Assembly: GCA_025062325.1 (NCBI GenBank) | Contig: JANXAL010000065.1 | Location: forward strand, 1-58,163 | Source of the DNA: Roseiflexus sp. | GTDB lineage: Bacteria > Chloroflexota > Chloroflexia > Chloroflexales > Roseiflexaceae | Direction: 5' to 3' | Length of the DNA stretch: 58,163 bases | Shown here: piece after piece, positions 43,829-51,771 of the stretch | How the letters are laid out: each line of letters starts with the position of its first letter | How positions within the stretch are numbered: position 1 is the stretch's first letter | Program-made: the position numbers and the translations under genes | Notes under the pieces: model-generated | Seen by the model: only the letters and a program-made list of their open reading frames with translations | Databases searched by the model: none | Told to the model about the DNA's origin: nothing

Positions 43829-44707
43829 ATGGTATTCAAGGATTATTATGAAATATTAGGCGTCGACCGGAACGCGACGGAGGCAGAGATCAAGAAAGCC
43901 TACCGTAAACTTGCGCGTCAGTATCACCCCGATATCAATCCCGGCAACAAGGCTGCCGAAGCCCGCTTCAAGGAGATCAACGAGGCGTATGAGGTGCTAT
44001 CCGATAAGGAGAAGCGCGCCAAGTACGATCGGTTCGGGCGCGACTGGCAACGCTATCAGAATATGCCCGATTTTGGCGGTTTTGCGGCAGGCGGCTTTGG
44101 CGCAGCCGACTTTGCCGATATCTTCGAGACCCTCTTCGGCGGCGGGCGCGGCGTGCGCAGCAATGTGACCTACCGCACAAAAGGTCAGGATATTGAACAG
44201 CCAGTGGACATCACCCTTGAAGAAGCCTTCAGCGGTACGCAGCGCACCCTGCAGGTGCAGTCGCCGAATGGCGCGATGCGCTCGATCACCGTCAAGATTC
44301 CGCCAGGCGTCGATACCGGATCGCGAGTGCGCATCGCCGGTGAGGGCGCTCCGGGAATGGGCGGCGGACCGCGCGGCGATCTGTACCTGGTGATCAACGT
44401 TCTGCCGCATGCGCGCTTTGAGCGGCGCGGCGATGATCTGTATGTTCGCGCTCCGGTCGATCTCTATACCATGCTTCTGGGCGGCGAGGTGAGAGTGCCA
44501 GCGATGGGAGGGAGAACGGTTACGCTTAAGGTGCCAGCCGGTTCGCAGAATGGGACGGTTATGCGTGTCAGCGGTCAGGGCATGCCGCGCCTGCGTGATT
44601 CGCAAACGCGCGGTGATATGTATGTAACGCTTGAAGTGTTGTTGCCAACCAGTCTTTCACCGCGCGAGCGCGAACTGGTCGAGCAGTTGCGCGCGCTCGC
44701 GCGATAG
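43829..44707 (+). CDS. DnaJ/CbpA-type Hsp40 co-chaperone without zinc finger
   Basis: The 292-residue protein has an N-terminal J-domain ([20 protein letters not shown], with HPD in [11 protein letters not shown]), then a Gly/Phe-rich linker ([18 protein letters not shown]). Two beta-sandwich substrate domains follow ([20 protein letters not shown] and after). The CXXCXGXG zinc repeats of DnaJ are absent, so it is of the CbpA/type II kind. It stimulates DnaK ATPase and delivers unfolded protein. The ATG at 43829 gives the standard J-domain start. It is repressed by HspR through the HAIR site. dnaK is not in the window. Confidence 0.95.
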   Translation: MVFKDYYEILGVDRNATEAEIKKAYRKLARQYHPDINPGNKAAEARFKEINEAYEVLSDKEKRAKYDRFGRDWQRYQNMPDFGGFAAGGFGAADFADIFETLFGGGRGVRSNVTYRTKGQDIEQPVDITLEEAFSGTQRTLQVQSPNGAMRSITVKIPPGVDTGSRVRIAGEGAPGMGGGPRGDLYLVINVLPHARFERRGDDLYVRAPVDLYTMLLGGEVRVPAMGGRTVTLKVPAGSQNGTVMRVSGQGMPRLRDSQTRGDMYVTLEVLLPTSLSPRERELVEQLRALAR

Positions 44708-44725
44708 GAGACGCATATCCTATCT

Positions 44726-45019
44726 ATGAAGCAGCGCTACTATACGATCAAATCGGCGGCTGCCCTGTGCGGGATGCATGAGCAGAGCCTACGCCTGTAT
44801 GAGCGCCGCGGCCTTATTCGGCCGCAACGCACCCCTGGGAATATTCGCCGCTATACCGAGAGCGACATCGAACAGATCCGGTTTATCCGACGCCTGATTG
44901 ACGACCTCGGCGTGAATCTGGCGGGCGTTGAAGTGATCCTGCACCTCCGTCAACAATTGATTGAGGCGCAGCGCGAACTCGAAGAGCTACGCCGCCGCCT
45001 GCCGGTTGATACGTCGTAA
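44726..45019 (+). CDS. hspR: HspR, MerR-family heat-shock repressor
   Basis: The 97-residue protein has a MerR winged helix-turn-helix (YYTIKSAAALCGMHEQSLRL, then YERRGLIRPQRTPGNIRRYT) and a C-terminal coiled coil (LRQQLIEAQRELEELRRRL). HspR binds HAIR sites with DnaK as co-repressor and releases when DnaK is busy with unfolded protein. It follows dnaJ by 18 bp, and the HAIR site at 43759-43779 supports the assignment strongly. Confidence 0.95.
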   Translation: MKQRYYTIKSAAALCGMHEQSLRLYERRGLIRPQRTPGNIRRYTESDIEQIRFIRRLIDDLGVNLAGVEVILHLRQQLIEAQRELEELRRRLPVDTS

Positions 45020-45188
45020 CCCTTCCTTCGCAGCGTCTTCGTATGAGGATGGTTCAGAAAAGCTGAAGCAGCGGCACGGAGACACCAAGGAAGGTCCGTT
45101 GAGTGACTGACTCGACCGCTGCCGCGTCTTCGCGTCTGTGCGAGCAAGGCTGTAAACCAAAGCCGAGAATTGGGCCCTAGGCGCGACG

Positions 45189-46538
45189 TCATCGCTCCGG
45201 ATAGGTTTCAAGAACCTCTTTGACCGCCGCCAGAAATGCATCGGCGGTGGCGCCGTCACAGGCGCGGTGGTCGAACGTCAGCGACAGGTAGCACATCGGA
45301 CGAATGACGATGGCATCGTTGCCCTCGTGAGTGACTACGATGGGTCGTTTGACCACAGCGCCAACGCCGAGGATGCCGCTCTGTCCACGATTGAGGATCG
45401 GGGTCGCGAACAGACTGCCGCCAACGCCGTGGTTGGAGATCGTGAATGTTCCCCCTTCAGTGTCATCCGGTTGCAACCGGCGCGTGCGCGCCCGTTCGGT
45501 CAGGTCATTCAGCGCGCGCGCGATGCCAGCCAGGCTCTTCTCGTCGGCGTCGCGCAGCACTGGAACGATCAACCCGTCTTCCAGCGCGACTGCCACGCCG
45601 ATGTTGATGCGCCGGTAGGTGATGATTCCCTCGTCGGTGAAGCGTGTGTTTAGCGCTGGCACGCGGCGCAGCGCAGTTGCAACTGCCTGTACAATATACG
45701 CTGTCAGAGTCAGACGTATCCCCTGCTGCTCGAAGGATGCGCGATACCGGTCGCGGTGCGCCAGCACGCGCCCCATATCAACCTCGAAGACTGTCGTCGC
45801 CTGGGGAGCGTCGCGCAACGAGCGCACCATATGATCGGCGATCACGCGCCGCATCGTTGTCAGCGGCGTGAGGGTTGCATCATCGGGCAATGGCTGTGCG
45901 ACCGGTGCACGTGGCGCTGCCGGTGGAGCGGGCGGCGCTTCGGGAACAGACGCAGCAGGGGGCGCTGCACGCGCCGGAGCAGGCGGCGCTTCGGAAACGG
46001 GCGGAACGGGGGACGCTGCATGCGCCGGAGCGGGCGGCGGCGCTTCAGACGTCGGGGGCGGCGGAGCGACAGCCGCTTTTTGCATCTCAATGTAGCGCAA
46101 CACGTCCTTCTTGCTGACGCGTCCGCCAGCGCCGGTACCGCGGATCTGGCTCAAATCAATGCCGTACTCAGCGGCAAGGCGCGCCACGACCGGCGTGATC
46201 GGCGGACCATCGCCACGGCGAGTGCGCACCGGCTCCGGTTCTGGCGCAGTTGTTGCTCCAGGCTGTGGCGTTTCCGGCGTTGCGCTCACATGGGCTTCGG
46301 TCGCTTCGCCGATACGCGCCAGCAATGCACCAACCGGCACGGTTGCACCTTCTGGGGCGATAATTTCGAGCAAAACGCCGCTGGTGATTGAAGTTACTTC
46401 GGTTGAGACTTTGTCGGTTTCTACCTCCACCAGCGCCTCAAAGCGTTCGACCCGGTCGCCGACGCGCTTGAGCCAGCGCCCGATGGTGGCTTCGGTCATA
46501 CTCTCGCCAATCTGCGGGAGAACGATATCAACCGCCAT
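45189..46538 (-). CDS. 2-oxo acid dehydrogenase complex E2 (dihydrolipoamide acyltransferase)
   Basis: The ATG at 46538 (MAVDIVLPQIGESMTEATIG) is the normal lipoyl-domain start; the longer frame is not supported. The 449-residue enzyme has one lipoyl domain (lipoylated Lys in VEVETDKVSTEVT), an Ala/Pro linker, and a peripheral-subunit-binding domain (VVARLAAEYGIDLSQIRGTG, then GGRVSKKDVLRYI). A second very Ala/Pro-rich linker (about 190-225) leads to the catalytic trimer domain with the DHRACDG active site (His and Asp). It moves acyl groups from the lipoyl arm to CoA. Which complex it serves cannot be decided: no E1 or E3 gene is adjacent. It resembles branched-chain or 2-oxoglutarate E2. 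Confidence 0.93.
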   Translation of the reverse strand: MAVDIVLPQIGESMTEATIGRWLKRVGDRVERFEALVEVETDKVSTEVTSITSGVLLEIIAPEGATVPVGALLARIGEATEAHVSATPETPQPGATTAPEPEPVRTRRGDGPPITPVVARLAAEYGIDLSQIRGTGAGGRVSKKDVLRYIEMQKAAVAPPPPTSEAPPPAPAHAASPVPPVSEAPPAPARAAPPAASVPEAPPAPPAAPRAPVAQPLPDDATLTPLTTMRRVIADHMVRSLRDAPQATTVFEVDMGRVLAHRDRYRASFEQQGIRLTLTAYIVQAVATALRRVPALNTRFTDEGIITYRRINIGVAVALEDGLIVPVLRDADEKSLAGIARALNDLTERARTRRLQPDDTEGGTFTISNHGVGGSLFATPILNRGQSGILGVGAVVKRPIVVTHEGNDAIVIRPMCYLSLTFDHRACDGATADAFLAAVKEVLETYPER

Positions 46539-46609
46539 GGTTGCATTCCCGGAGGTGACAGATGCGGATGCGGACGCGCAGAGTTGCGTGTGCGCACTAT
46601 CTAAGAGCA

Positions 46610-46618
46610 ATTATAGCA
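46610..46618 (-). promoter_or_regulatory. Extended -10 promoter of the E2 gene
   Basis: Read leftward, TGC is followed by TATAAT (complement of 46610-46615), about 70 bp before the E2 ATG. The -35 box is not clear. Confidence 0.5.
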
Positions 46619-46756
46619 GAAGTGAAAAGTCCAAGGGTCAGATGCGCATTCTAATAGGGGTGTCAGTCACAGAGGCGGAACGACTCACCCTCTTGATGTC
46701 GAACCCAGCGATTGCCAGCAGGTGATATCGTTGAATAGTACGCAGGAGGTGTTGCT

Positions 46757-47632
46757 ATGTTTCACGATTTTCAAACCATACGCATCAAAACACAAGGCGC
46801 CGAGATCCATCTGGTGCGCGGCGGGTCTGGTCCGCCGCTGCTGCTGCTCCATGGCTACCCGCAGACCCATCTGATGTGGCGGAAAGTCGCGCTGCGGCTG
46901 GCTGCCGAGTTCACCGTCGTCGCGGCGGATCTGCGCGGCTACGGCGACAGTAGCAAGCCCCCAGGCGGCGCCGATCACGCGGCGTATAGCAAACGCGCTA
47001 TGGCACAGGATATGGTCGAGGTAATGAACGCGCTCGGCTTCTCACGCTTCATGGTCGCTGGTCACGACCGCGGCGCGCGTGTCGTCCATCGCCTCTGCCG
47101 CGATTATCCCGACGCTGTGATCCGTGCTGCAGTGCTCGACATTGCGCCAACCCTCTACATGTACACAACCGCCGACCGCACATTTGCTGAAGCGTACTAC
47201 CACTGGTTCTTTCTCATTCAGCCCTACGACCTGCCAGAACGTCTGATCAGCGCCGATCCAGAGTATTACCTTCGCAAAAAACTCGCCCACTGGGGACGAA
47301 CGCCATCCGCCTTCGAGCCGGAGGTGATCGCCGAGTATGTGCGCTGCTTCAGCGACCCGGCGACGATCCACGCGACTTGCGAGGACTATCGGGCGGCGGC
47401 AAGCATCGATCTGCGCCACGACGAGGCCGACCTGCATGTGCCGGTCGCCTGCCCGCTGCTGGTGCTGTGGGGGGCGGAAGGGTTTGTCGGGCGACGATAC
47501 GATCTGCTGGCAGTCTGGCGGCAGCACGCGGTCGATGTGCGCGGGCACGCCATTCCAGGAGGGCACTTTCTCCCCGAAGAAGCGCCGGAGGAGACGTATG
47601 CGGCGCTGCGGGCGTTTTTTGCTGAGGCGTAG
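46757..47632 (+). CDS. Fluoroacetate dehalogenase-like alpha/beta hydrolase
   Basis: The ATG at 46757 follows AGGAGG. The 291-residue alpha/beta hydrolase has the oxyanion motif LLLHGYPQTHLMW and the nucleophile Asp104 in GHDRGARV. All fluoroacetate dehalogenase positions known from the Burkholderia FA1 enzyme appear, mostly with the same numbers: Asp104, Arg105 and Arg108 (carboxylate binding), Asp128 (acid), His149-Trp150 and Tyr211 (fluoride pocket), and His270 (base). FA1 numbering is 104, 105, 108, 128, 149, 150, 212 and 271. It probably hydrolyses haloacetates to glycolate by an Asp-ester intermediate. The natural substrate is not known. It is divergent from the E2 gene. Confidence 0.9.
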   Translation: MFHDFQTIRIKTQGAEIHLVRGGSGPPLLLLHGYPQTHLMWRKVALRLAAEFTVVAADLRGYGDSSKPPGGADHAAYSKRAMAQDMVEVMNALGFSRFMVAGHDRGARVVHRLCRDYPDAVIRAAVLDIAPTLYMYTTADRTFAEAYYHWFFLIQPYDLPERLISADPEYYLRKKLAHWGRTPSAFEPEVIAEYVRCFSDPATIHATCEDYRAAASIDLRHDEADLHVPVACPLLVLWGAEGFVGRRYDLLAVWRQHAVDVRGHAIPGGHFLPEEAPEETYAALRAFFAEA

Positions 47633-47639
47633 TGCAAGG

Positions 47640-47860
47640 CTGAAACCTGCTCTGCTTTGACCCTCTGGTTTCATAGTACGGTCCGTAATAGTCAACATAG
47701 TTCACGCGCAGCGTATTACTGGTAGTATACGTCGCCTGCGTACGTGGAACTGCCTGTGCCAGCGCCGGAGTGGCGCGTCCGACCGTCATGCTTGAAACGA
47801 GCAGCAGGATGATAACGAGCAGCTTTGTGAACAGATTTTTCGAGACGGATAAGCGAACGC
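47640..47860 (-). pseudogene. Remnant of a small secreted protein
   Basis: Reverse-strand translation of about 47840-47660 gives a signal peptide (KLLVIILLLVSSMTVGRATP, ending ALAQA), then a Tyr-rich stretch with VNYVDYYGPYYETR. There is no start codon in front: the frame merges directly with the broken kinase upstream. The end runs into the hydrolase gene. It looks like the tail of a deletion or fusion event. Confidence 0.55.
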
Positions 47861-48474
47861 TCCAGCGTAGCCACTATCGCACGATACTCATTTAACGTAG
47901 CCTGTGCATCGGATTGCATCACTTCAATTGAGGTGCATAGCGTTGCGAGAGGGGTTCGCAGTTCGTGTGCAACATTTGCCACGAATTCACTCTGGCGCTC
48001 AAAAGCTCACTCCAGGCGGTCAAGCATAGTATTAACTTATTTGCTGAACCTTTTGGCTGATCTGGCGTAACGGACGAAGCGCAATGCCTGCAACTACATA
48101 ATCGCACTGCCTAAGAAACCGATGAAGACCAACCCTATCAGCGAAATCAACTGCACATCGCGCAATAAAGATTGAATACTTCCGCGTGCTGATTGGGTCA
48201 TGACAGGGGCTATTGATGGAGGAGATAAAGATACAGGAACGGTACAAGCAGAAGTCAGCACAGACATAGAACCAGACGATTCTCAATCTGTTGCAGGAGT
48301 TGCTAGGAGCGCACTATCAATTGCTCTATCTGAAATAATTGCGACCGTCACATTGATAAACATGAGCAGCATGAAGCTGCAGATCACAACGAGTACGCCT
48401 GTGCCTATAGCAAGACGAAACTGTAATGTCCACCGTCGCCGCTGCCATGCTCCAGCATGTTCTGTACGTATCAT
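47861..48474 (-). pseudogene. Broken sensor histidine kinase
   Basis: Fragments in different reverse frames follow kinase order. From the ATG at 48474 there is an N-terminal membrane segment (FRLAIGTGVLVVICSFMLLM) ended by a stop near 48285. Next is a second membrane/HAMP part (ALRPLRQISQKVQQIS) ending in a stop. Then comes a shifted VNTMLDRLE interrupted by TGA at 48007-48009, and finally the dimerisation helix FVANVAHELRTPLATL with the phospho-His. The ATPase domain is missing. The gene carries at least one frameshift, two stops and a 3' deletion. Confidence 0.85.
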
Positions 48475-48566
48475 ACCTCGTTCTCCAGAGCATCTGCGTC
48501 TCCGAACCGATATCCAATCCCAACGACAGTCTCAATTAGTAACAGGCGCATAGAGCCCATCCTCCC
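48471..48566 (-). pseudogene. C-terminal remnant of an OmpR-type response regulator
   Basis: The reverse frame ends with MRLLLIETVVGIGYRFGDAD, the wing of an OmpR winged helix (usually YIETVRGVGYRF). Its TGA overlaps the kinase ATG in the ATGA manner of intact two-component operons. The receiver domain and most of the DNA-binding domain are gone. Confidence 0.8.
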
Positions 48567-48838
48567 CAATGCTGCTCCATTGTGTTCATCTGATACCCAG
48601 TATACCCCGCGCTCAAAATCTGCAAAGCACACATCGTCTTCTTCAGAACTGTACTTCTCTCTATGCTCGCGCTGAGCTGTTGTCAGATGCGCAGTGGGCA
48701 TTGGCTTCGACAGGCTCAGCCAACGCTGCCGCGAATATGGCAACGCTCAGGAGCAAACCGAGAGAATGGAGTCCGCTCCCAATCCGTCAGAATCCGTCCC
48801 AATCCGTGCGCATCCGTGTTCTATTCCACGGAAACCCT
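48567..48838. other. 272-bp non-coding stretch with AATCCGT repeats
   Basis: No gene is supported. AATCCGT/CATCCGT is repeated about five times at 48780-48820. One dispersed palindromic repeat lies at 48701-48730. Confidence 0.5.
48701..48730 (+). repeat. Dispersed palindromic repeat, copy 2
   Basis: The near-palindrome TTGGCT-TCGACAGGCTC-AGCCAA followed by CGCTGCC is related to the element at 42937-42966. Both lie in non-coding DNA beside decayed or structured sequence. Confidence 0.7.
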
Positions 48839-51715
48839 CTACCGCCCCCTGCCAAACGCATCCGGCGTGGCGCCCTGCCCGGCGACTTCGATTTCGCTGA
48901 GCGCAGCAGGCGCTGGCGCGCCGCGCTGCGTGCCGCGCACGGCGGTGACGGTGAACTCGATACGGTCGGCAGCGATCGGTTGCGGCAGGCGAATAAGCGT
49001 CCCCCCGCGCGAGAGCGGCGCGACTGCTTCGACAGTTCTGGCGGTTCCGGCGATTTCCTGCCCGCGCAGGTAGAACCGTAATTCACCGCTCACCGCATAA
49101 TCGGCGCTGCGCCCCTCCTGCCCCGGTTCCGCGCCGACCAGTCGCACTTCGAGTATCGCCATCGGCAATGGCCACTCCAGCCGGATCCACTGCCCAGCGC
49201 CGCCATTCGCCGTCCATGGCGGCGTCCGGTCAATGAGCGTTCCGTTGGGCGCAGTCACATATCCGCGCCGATCATTGATCCGTGGTGGTGCGCCGCTCTC
49301 GACCGAGGAGGACGCAGCAATGGCGGCTGCCGGGGCAATATTCGTCCAGCCGCGTGCGGCGAGCGACGGATTGACGATCGAACCGCTTGCGTGCCCCATG
49401 TGGCAGCCGATACAAAACATTGGTTGCCCAGGACGACCGGCTATGTTTCCCTGCGCGATACTGAGCGTATGGCGGTTGCCGCCGCGCACAATGCGTCCCT
49501 GTTTGTCGCGCAGCACGATGAACATCGGCACGTCGGCAGGCGCGGAGGCGAGGAACGACCCATCCGGGTTGACCGGCACGGTCAACCATTTGACCGCACG
49601 CGCTTGATCGTCGGGGTTGGGGGCGCGTGACGTAGCGCCGCCAAACTGATTGGCGTCGATGTAGATGTCGGCAAACGCCGCGCTCCCCGGCGGCGGCGAG
49701 TTGTTGATGAATGGAAACTCCAGCGGCGGATTAGCGTAGACATTGGCGTTCTGTACGGCGACCAGTGCGACGCTCTGGATGCTTCGGCGACTCCAGGTGT
49801 ACGCCGGGTTGCCGAAGGTGTCGAGCAGACCGAACGGCACATTGCTTTCCAGCGGATCGTCGCTGACCGGCGGCGGCGCGCCGCGCGGCAGTCGCCACAT
49901 GCCTGGTCCGTCGCCAACGGGACGCGCCACGATCGGCTTGGCTTCCACCGCGTCATAATCCGTTGACAGACCTTCAAGCGGCACAATCTCGTTCTGTGTG
50001 CCATCAGGATATATTGTGCGCAACTCGTAGCGCAACGACGATGATTGCAACCGTAGCGTGATCGTTCGTCCATTTCGAGTGTCCGTGTATGTGCTGGTGC
50101 GGGCAGGCACAGGTGCGGCAGCGGTCTGCGAGAAGATGATCCGGCCATCGGGCAATCCGGCTGGCGCCAGCGCATACGGCGGACGAAAACTGGTTCCCTG
50201 GTCCCAGCGGTACCCGGCGATCGACTCGGTAGTGTTCAGTGCCATGTTTTCGATGCCGGGGCGCGCCACGCGAATGCCGGTGTAGAGCGTCGAATGCGCC
50301 ATGGTCTGATCCCGCTGCGTCGTGTATGCCACTAGCAGCTCGCCGCCGGACAGCACGACTGCCGGTTGTACTGCATTGTACGTATCGAGACCGCTATCGT
50401 TTGTGAGATCCGATTCGTAGCGCGGGGTCCACGCAAAGCGACGCATGCCGCTGCCGTCAGCTTCGATGGCCATGAGGTGCCAGGTGTTCGGCGCATCACG
50501 GATTGGGAAGCCGTCTGCCAGTCGCCCGCGCGCTGGCTTGAAGGTGGCGTTCGTGTTGGAATAGACCAGCGTTCCATCTGGCAGGCGATACCCCGTGACC
50601 GGCTGCTCGACGACGAGCATGCGCGTCGTGCCGCTCTGCAGCGCTGCCGTTGGCGTGGCGGTCGGGCGCGTGCGTGGCGTTGGCGTCAGCGGCGCGGGTG
50701 TTTTGGTCAGGCGAACGATGCCGCCGGTAGCGGGGTCGATTTTCTCTACAAACGACAAGGTTGGCGTGGGTGTCGGCATCGGCGGCGCGGTTGGTTGTGG
50801 CATCGTCTGAGGGAGCTGCGCCGTCTCGACGATTTGAATGCGCCGTTCGACGATGATCGGACGTCCGCTCTGATCACGGGCAATCTCCGTTCCAGCCCGG
50901 TTATCGATCCGATTGTAAATGCCCCGCTCGCTCGGCTGATTGAAATTAACCCACCAGCGGCTAAAGACAATGCTGCCATCGGGAAGCGGCGCCGGATGGA
51001 GCGCTGCCGTGCGCTCGGTGGTCAGGCGGCGCATATTGCTGCCATCGCCGTCGATCATGTAGAGATTGAACGCTCGCCGACCGTCGTAGGGCGAGCGCGC
51101 CGGATAGCGCGATGAACTGAACACGATCCGCCCATCAGCCAGGTATGCTGGAAAGAGGTCGTCGTAGAATGCATACGCCTCAGCGTTTCCTGGACCATCA
51201 GGGATAGTAATATCGCGGTCGGAATAGGTGAGCTGGCGTAGTCCGCGCCCATCGACGCCGATTTCGAACAGCCGCCACGAGTAGTACGGACGACCGTTCG
51301 GCTGATTGCGAAACGTTTCCGGTCCAAACGTTCCCGCAAAGACGATGCGACGCGCATCGAACGACACATTGGGCGACTGGACATCGCGCAATCCCAGCGG
51401 GTTGAGCGGATCGCCCGCCGGTCGCGCTGTGTCAATCAGAACACGCAGTTGACCTGACGGATCGCGAATGAGCAGTTTTGATCCGGGCGCGAATTTTGTC
51501 ATCCCGGTGATCATATGCCCTGCCGGACCGAGGTCGCGCGGAAAGAGATAATCGCTAGTCGCCAGGCGGCTGCGCGCCACGAAGACCAGGGGCGGAAGTG
51601 AGGCTCGCGCCTGCGCCGGTGGAGCGATTGGCGCAGGCGCCAGAAATAGAAGCAGGCATACAAGCAGGGACGCCCTCAGTGCAGGTTGCAGCCGATGTTG
51701 CACTAGAAGAGACAT
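48839..51715 (-). CDS. Secreted TolB-like propeller protein with a single c-type haem motif (HzsA-like)
   Basis: The 958-residue protein has a signal peptide (ASLLVCLLLFLAPAPIAPPA). Propeller blades with IVFSSSR- and PDGSIVFSR-type motifs fill about 60-300 and 390-620. Residues 305-370 are a Pro/Thr-rich insert. Near residue 768 is one haem-binding site CIGCH (Cys768, Cys771, His772), followed by HMGHASG, where a Met or His could be the distal ligand. The last 150 residues look like a discoidin-type beta-sandwich. The layout of propeller plus C-terminal CXXCH recalls hydrazine synthase A-related proteins, but no other hydrazine synthase subunit is present. It probably works outside the membrane, cotranscribed with the BcsB-like gene. 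Confidence 0.88.
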   Translation of the reverse strand: MSLLVQHRLQPALRASLLVCLLLFLAPAPIAPPAQARASLPPLVFVARSRLATSDYLFPRDLGPAGHMITGMTKFAPGSKLLIRDPSGQLRVLIDTARPAGDPLNPLGLRDVQSPNVSFDARRIVFAGTFGPETFRNQPNGRPYYSWRLFEIGVDGRGLRQLTYSDRDITIPDGPGNAEAYAFYDDLFPAYLADGRIVFSSSRYPARSPYDGRRAFNLYMIDGDGSNMRRLTTERTAALHPAPLPDGSIVFSRWWVNFNQPSERGIYNRIDNRAGTEIARDQSGRPIIVERRIQIVETAQLPQTMPQPTAPPMPTPTPTLSFVEKIDPATGGIVRLTKTPAPLTPTPRTRPTATPTAALQSGTTRMLVVEQPVTGYRLPDGTLVYSNTNATFKPARGRLADGFPIRDAPNTWHLMAIEADGSGMRRFAWTPRYESDLTNDSGLDTYNAVQPAVVLSGGELLVAYTTQRDQTMAHSTLYTGIRVARPGIENMALNTTESIAGYRWDQGTSFRPPYALAPAGLPDGRIIFSQTAAAPVPARTSTYTDTRNGRTITLRLQSSSLRYELRTIYPDGTQNEIVPLEGLSTDYDAVEAKPIVARPVGDGPGMWRLPRGAPPPVSDDPLESNVPFGLLDTFGNPAYTWSRRSIQSVALVAVQNANVYANPPLEFPFINNSPPPGSAAFADIYIDANQFGGATSRAPNPDDQARAVKWLTVPVNPDGSFLASAPADVPMFIVLRDKQGRIVRGGNRHTLSIAQGNIAGRPGQPMFCIGCHMGHASGSIVNPSLAARGWTNIAPAAAIAASSSVESGAPPRINDRRGYVTAPNGTLIDRTPPWTANGGAGQWIRLEWPLPMAILEVRLVGAEPGQEGRSADYAVSGELRFYLRGQEIAGTARTVEAVAPLSRGGTLIRLPQPIAADRIEFTVTAVRGTQRGAPAPAALSEIEVAGQGATPDAFGRGR

Positions 51716-51771
51716 GAGCAGGCGCTCAAACCAGTGATCGAGTCCGTACTAACAAACAGGCACATATCATT

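Noticed and set aside
50366-51115. Long plus-strand open frame opposite the haem-propeller gene
   Set aside because: It is a shadow of the leftward gene, whose translation shows clear domains, and its own translation has none.
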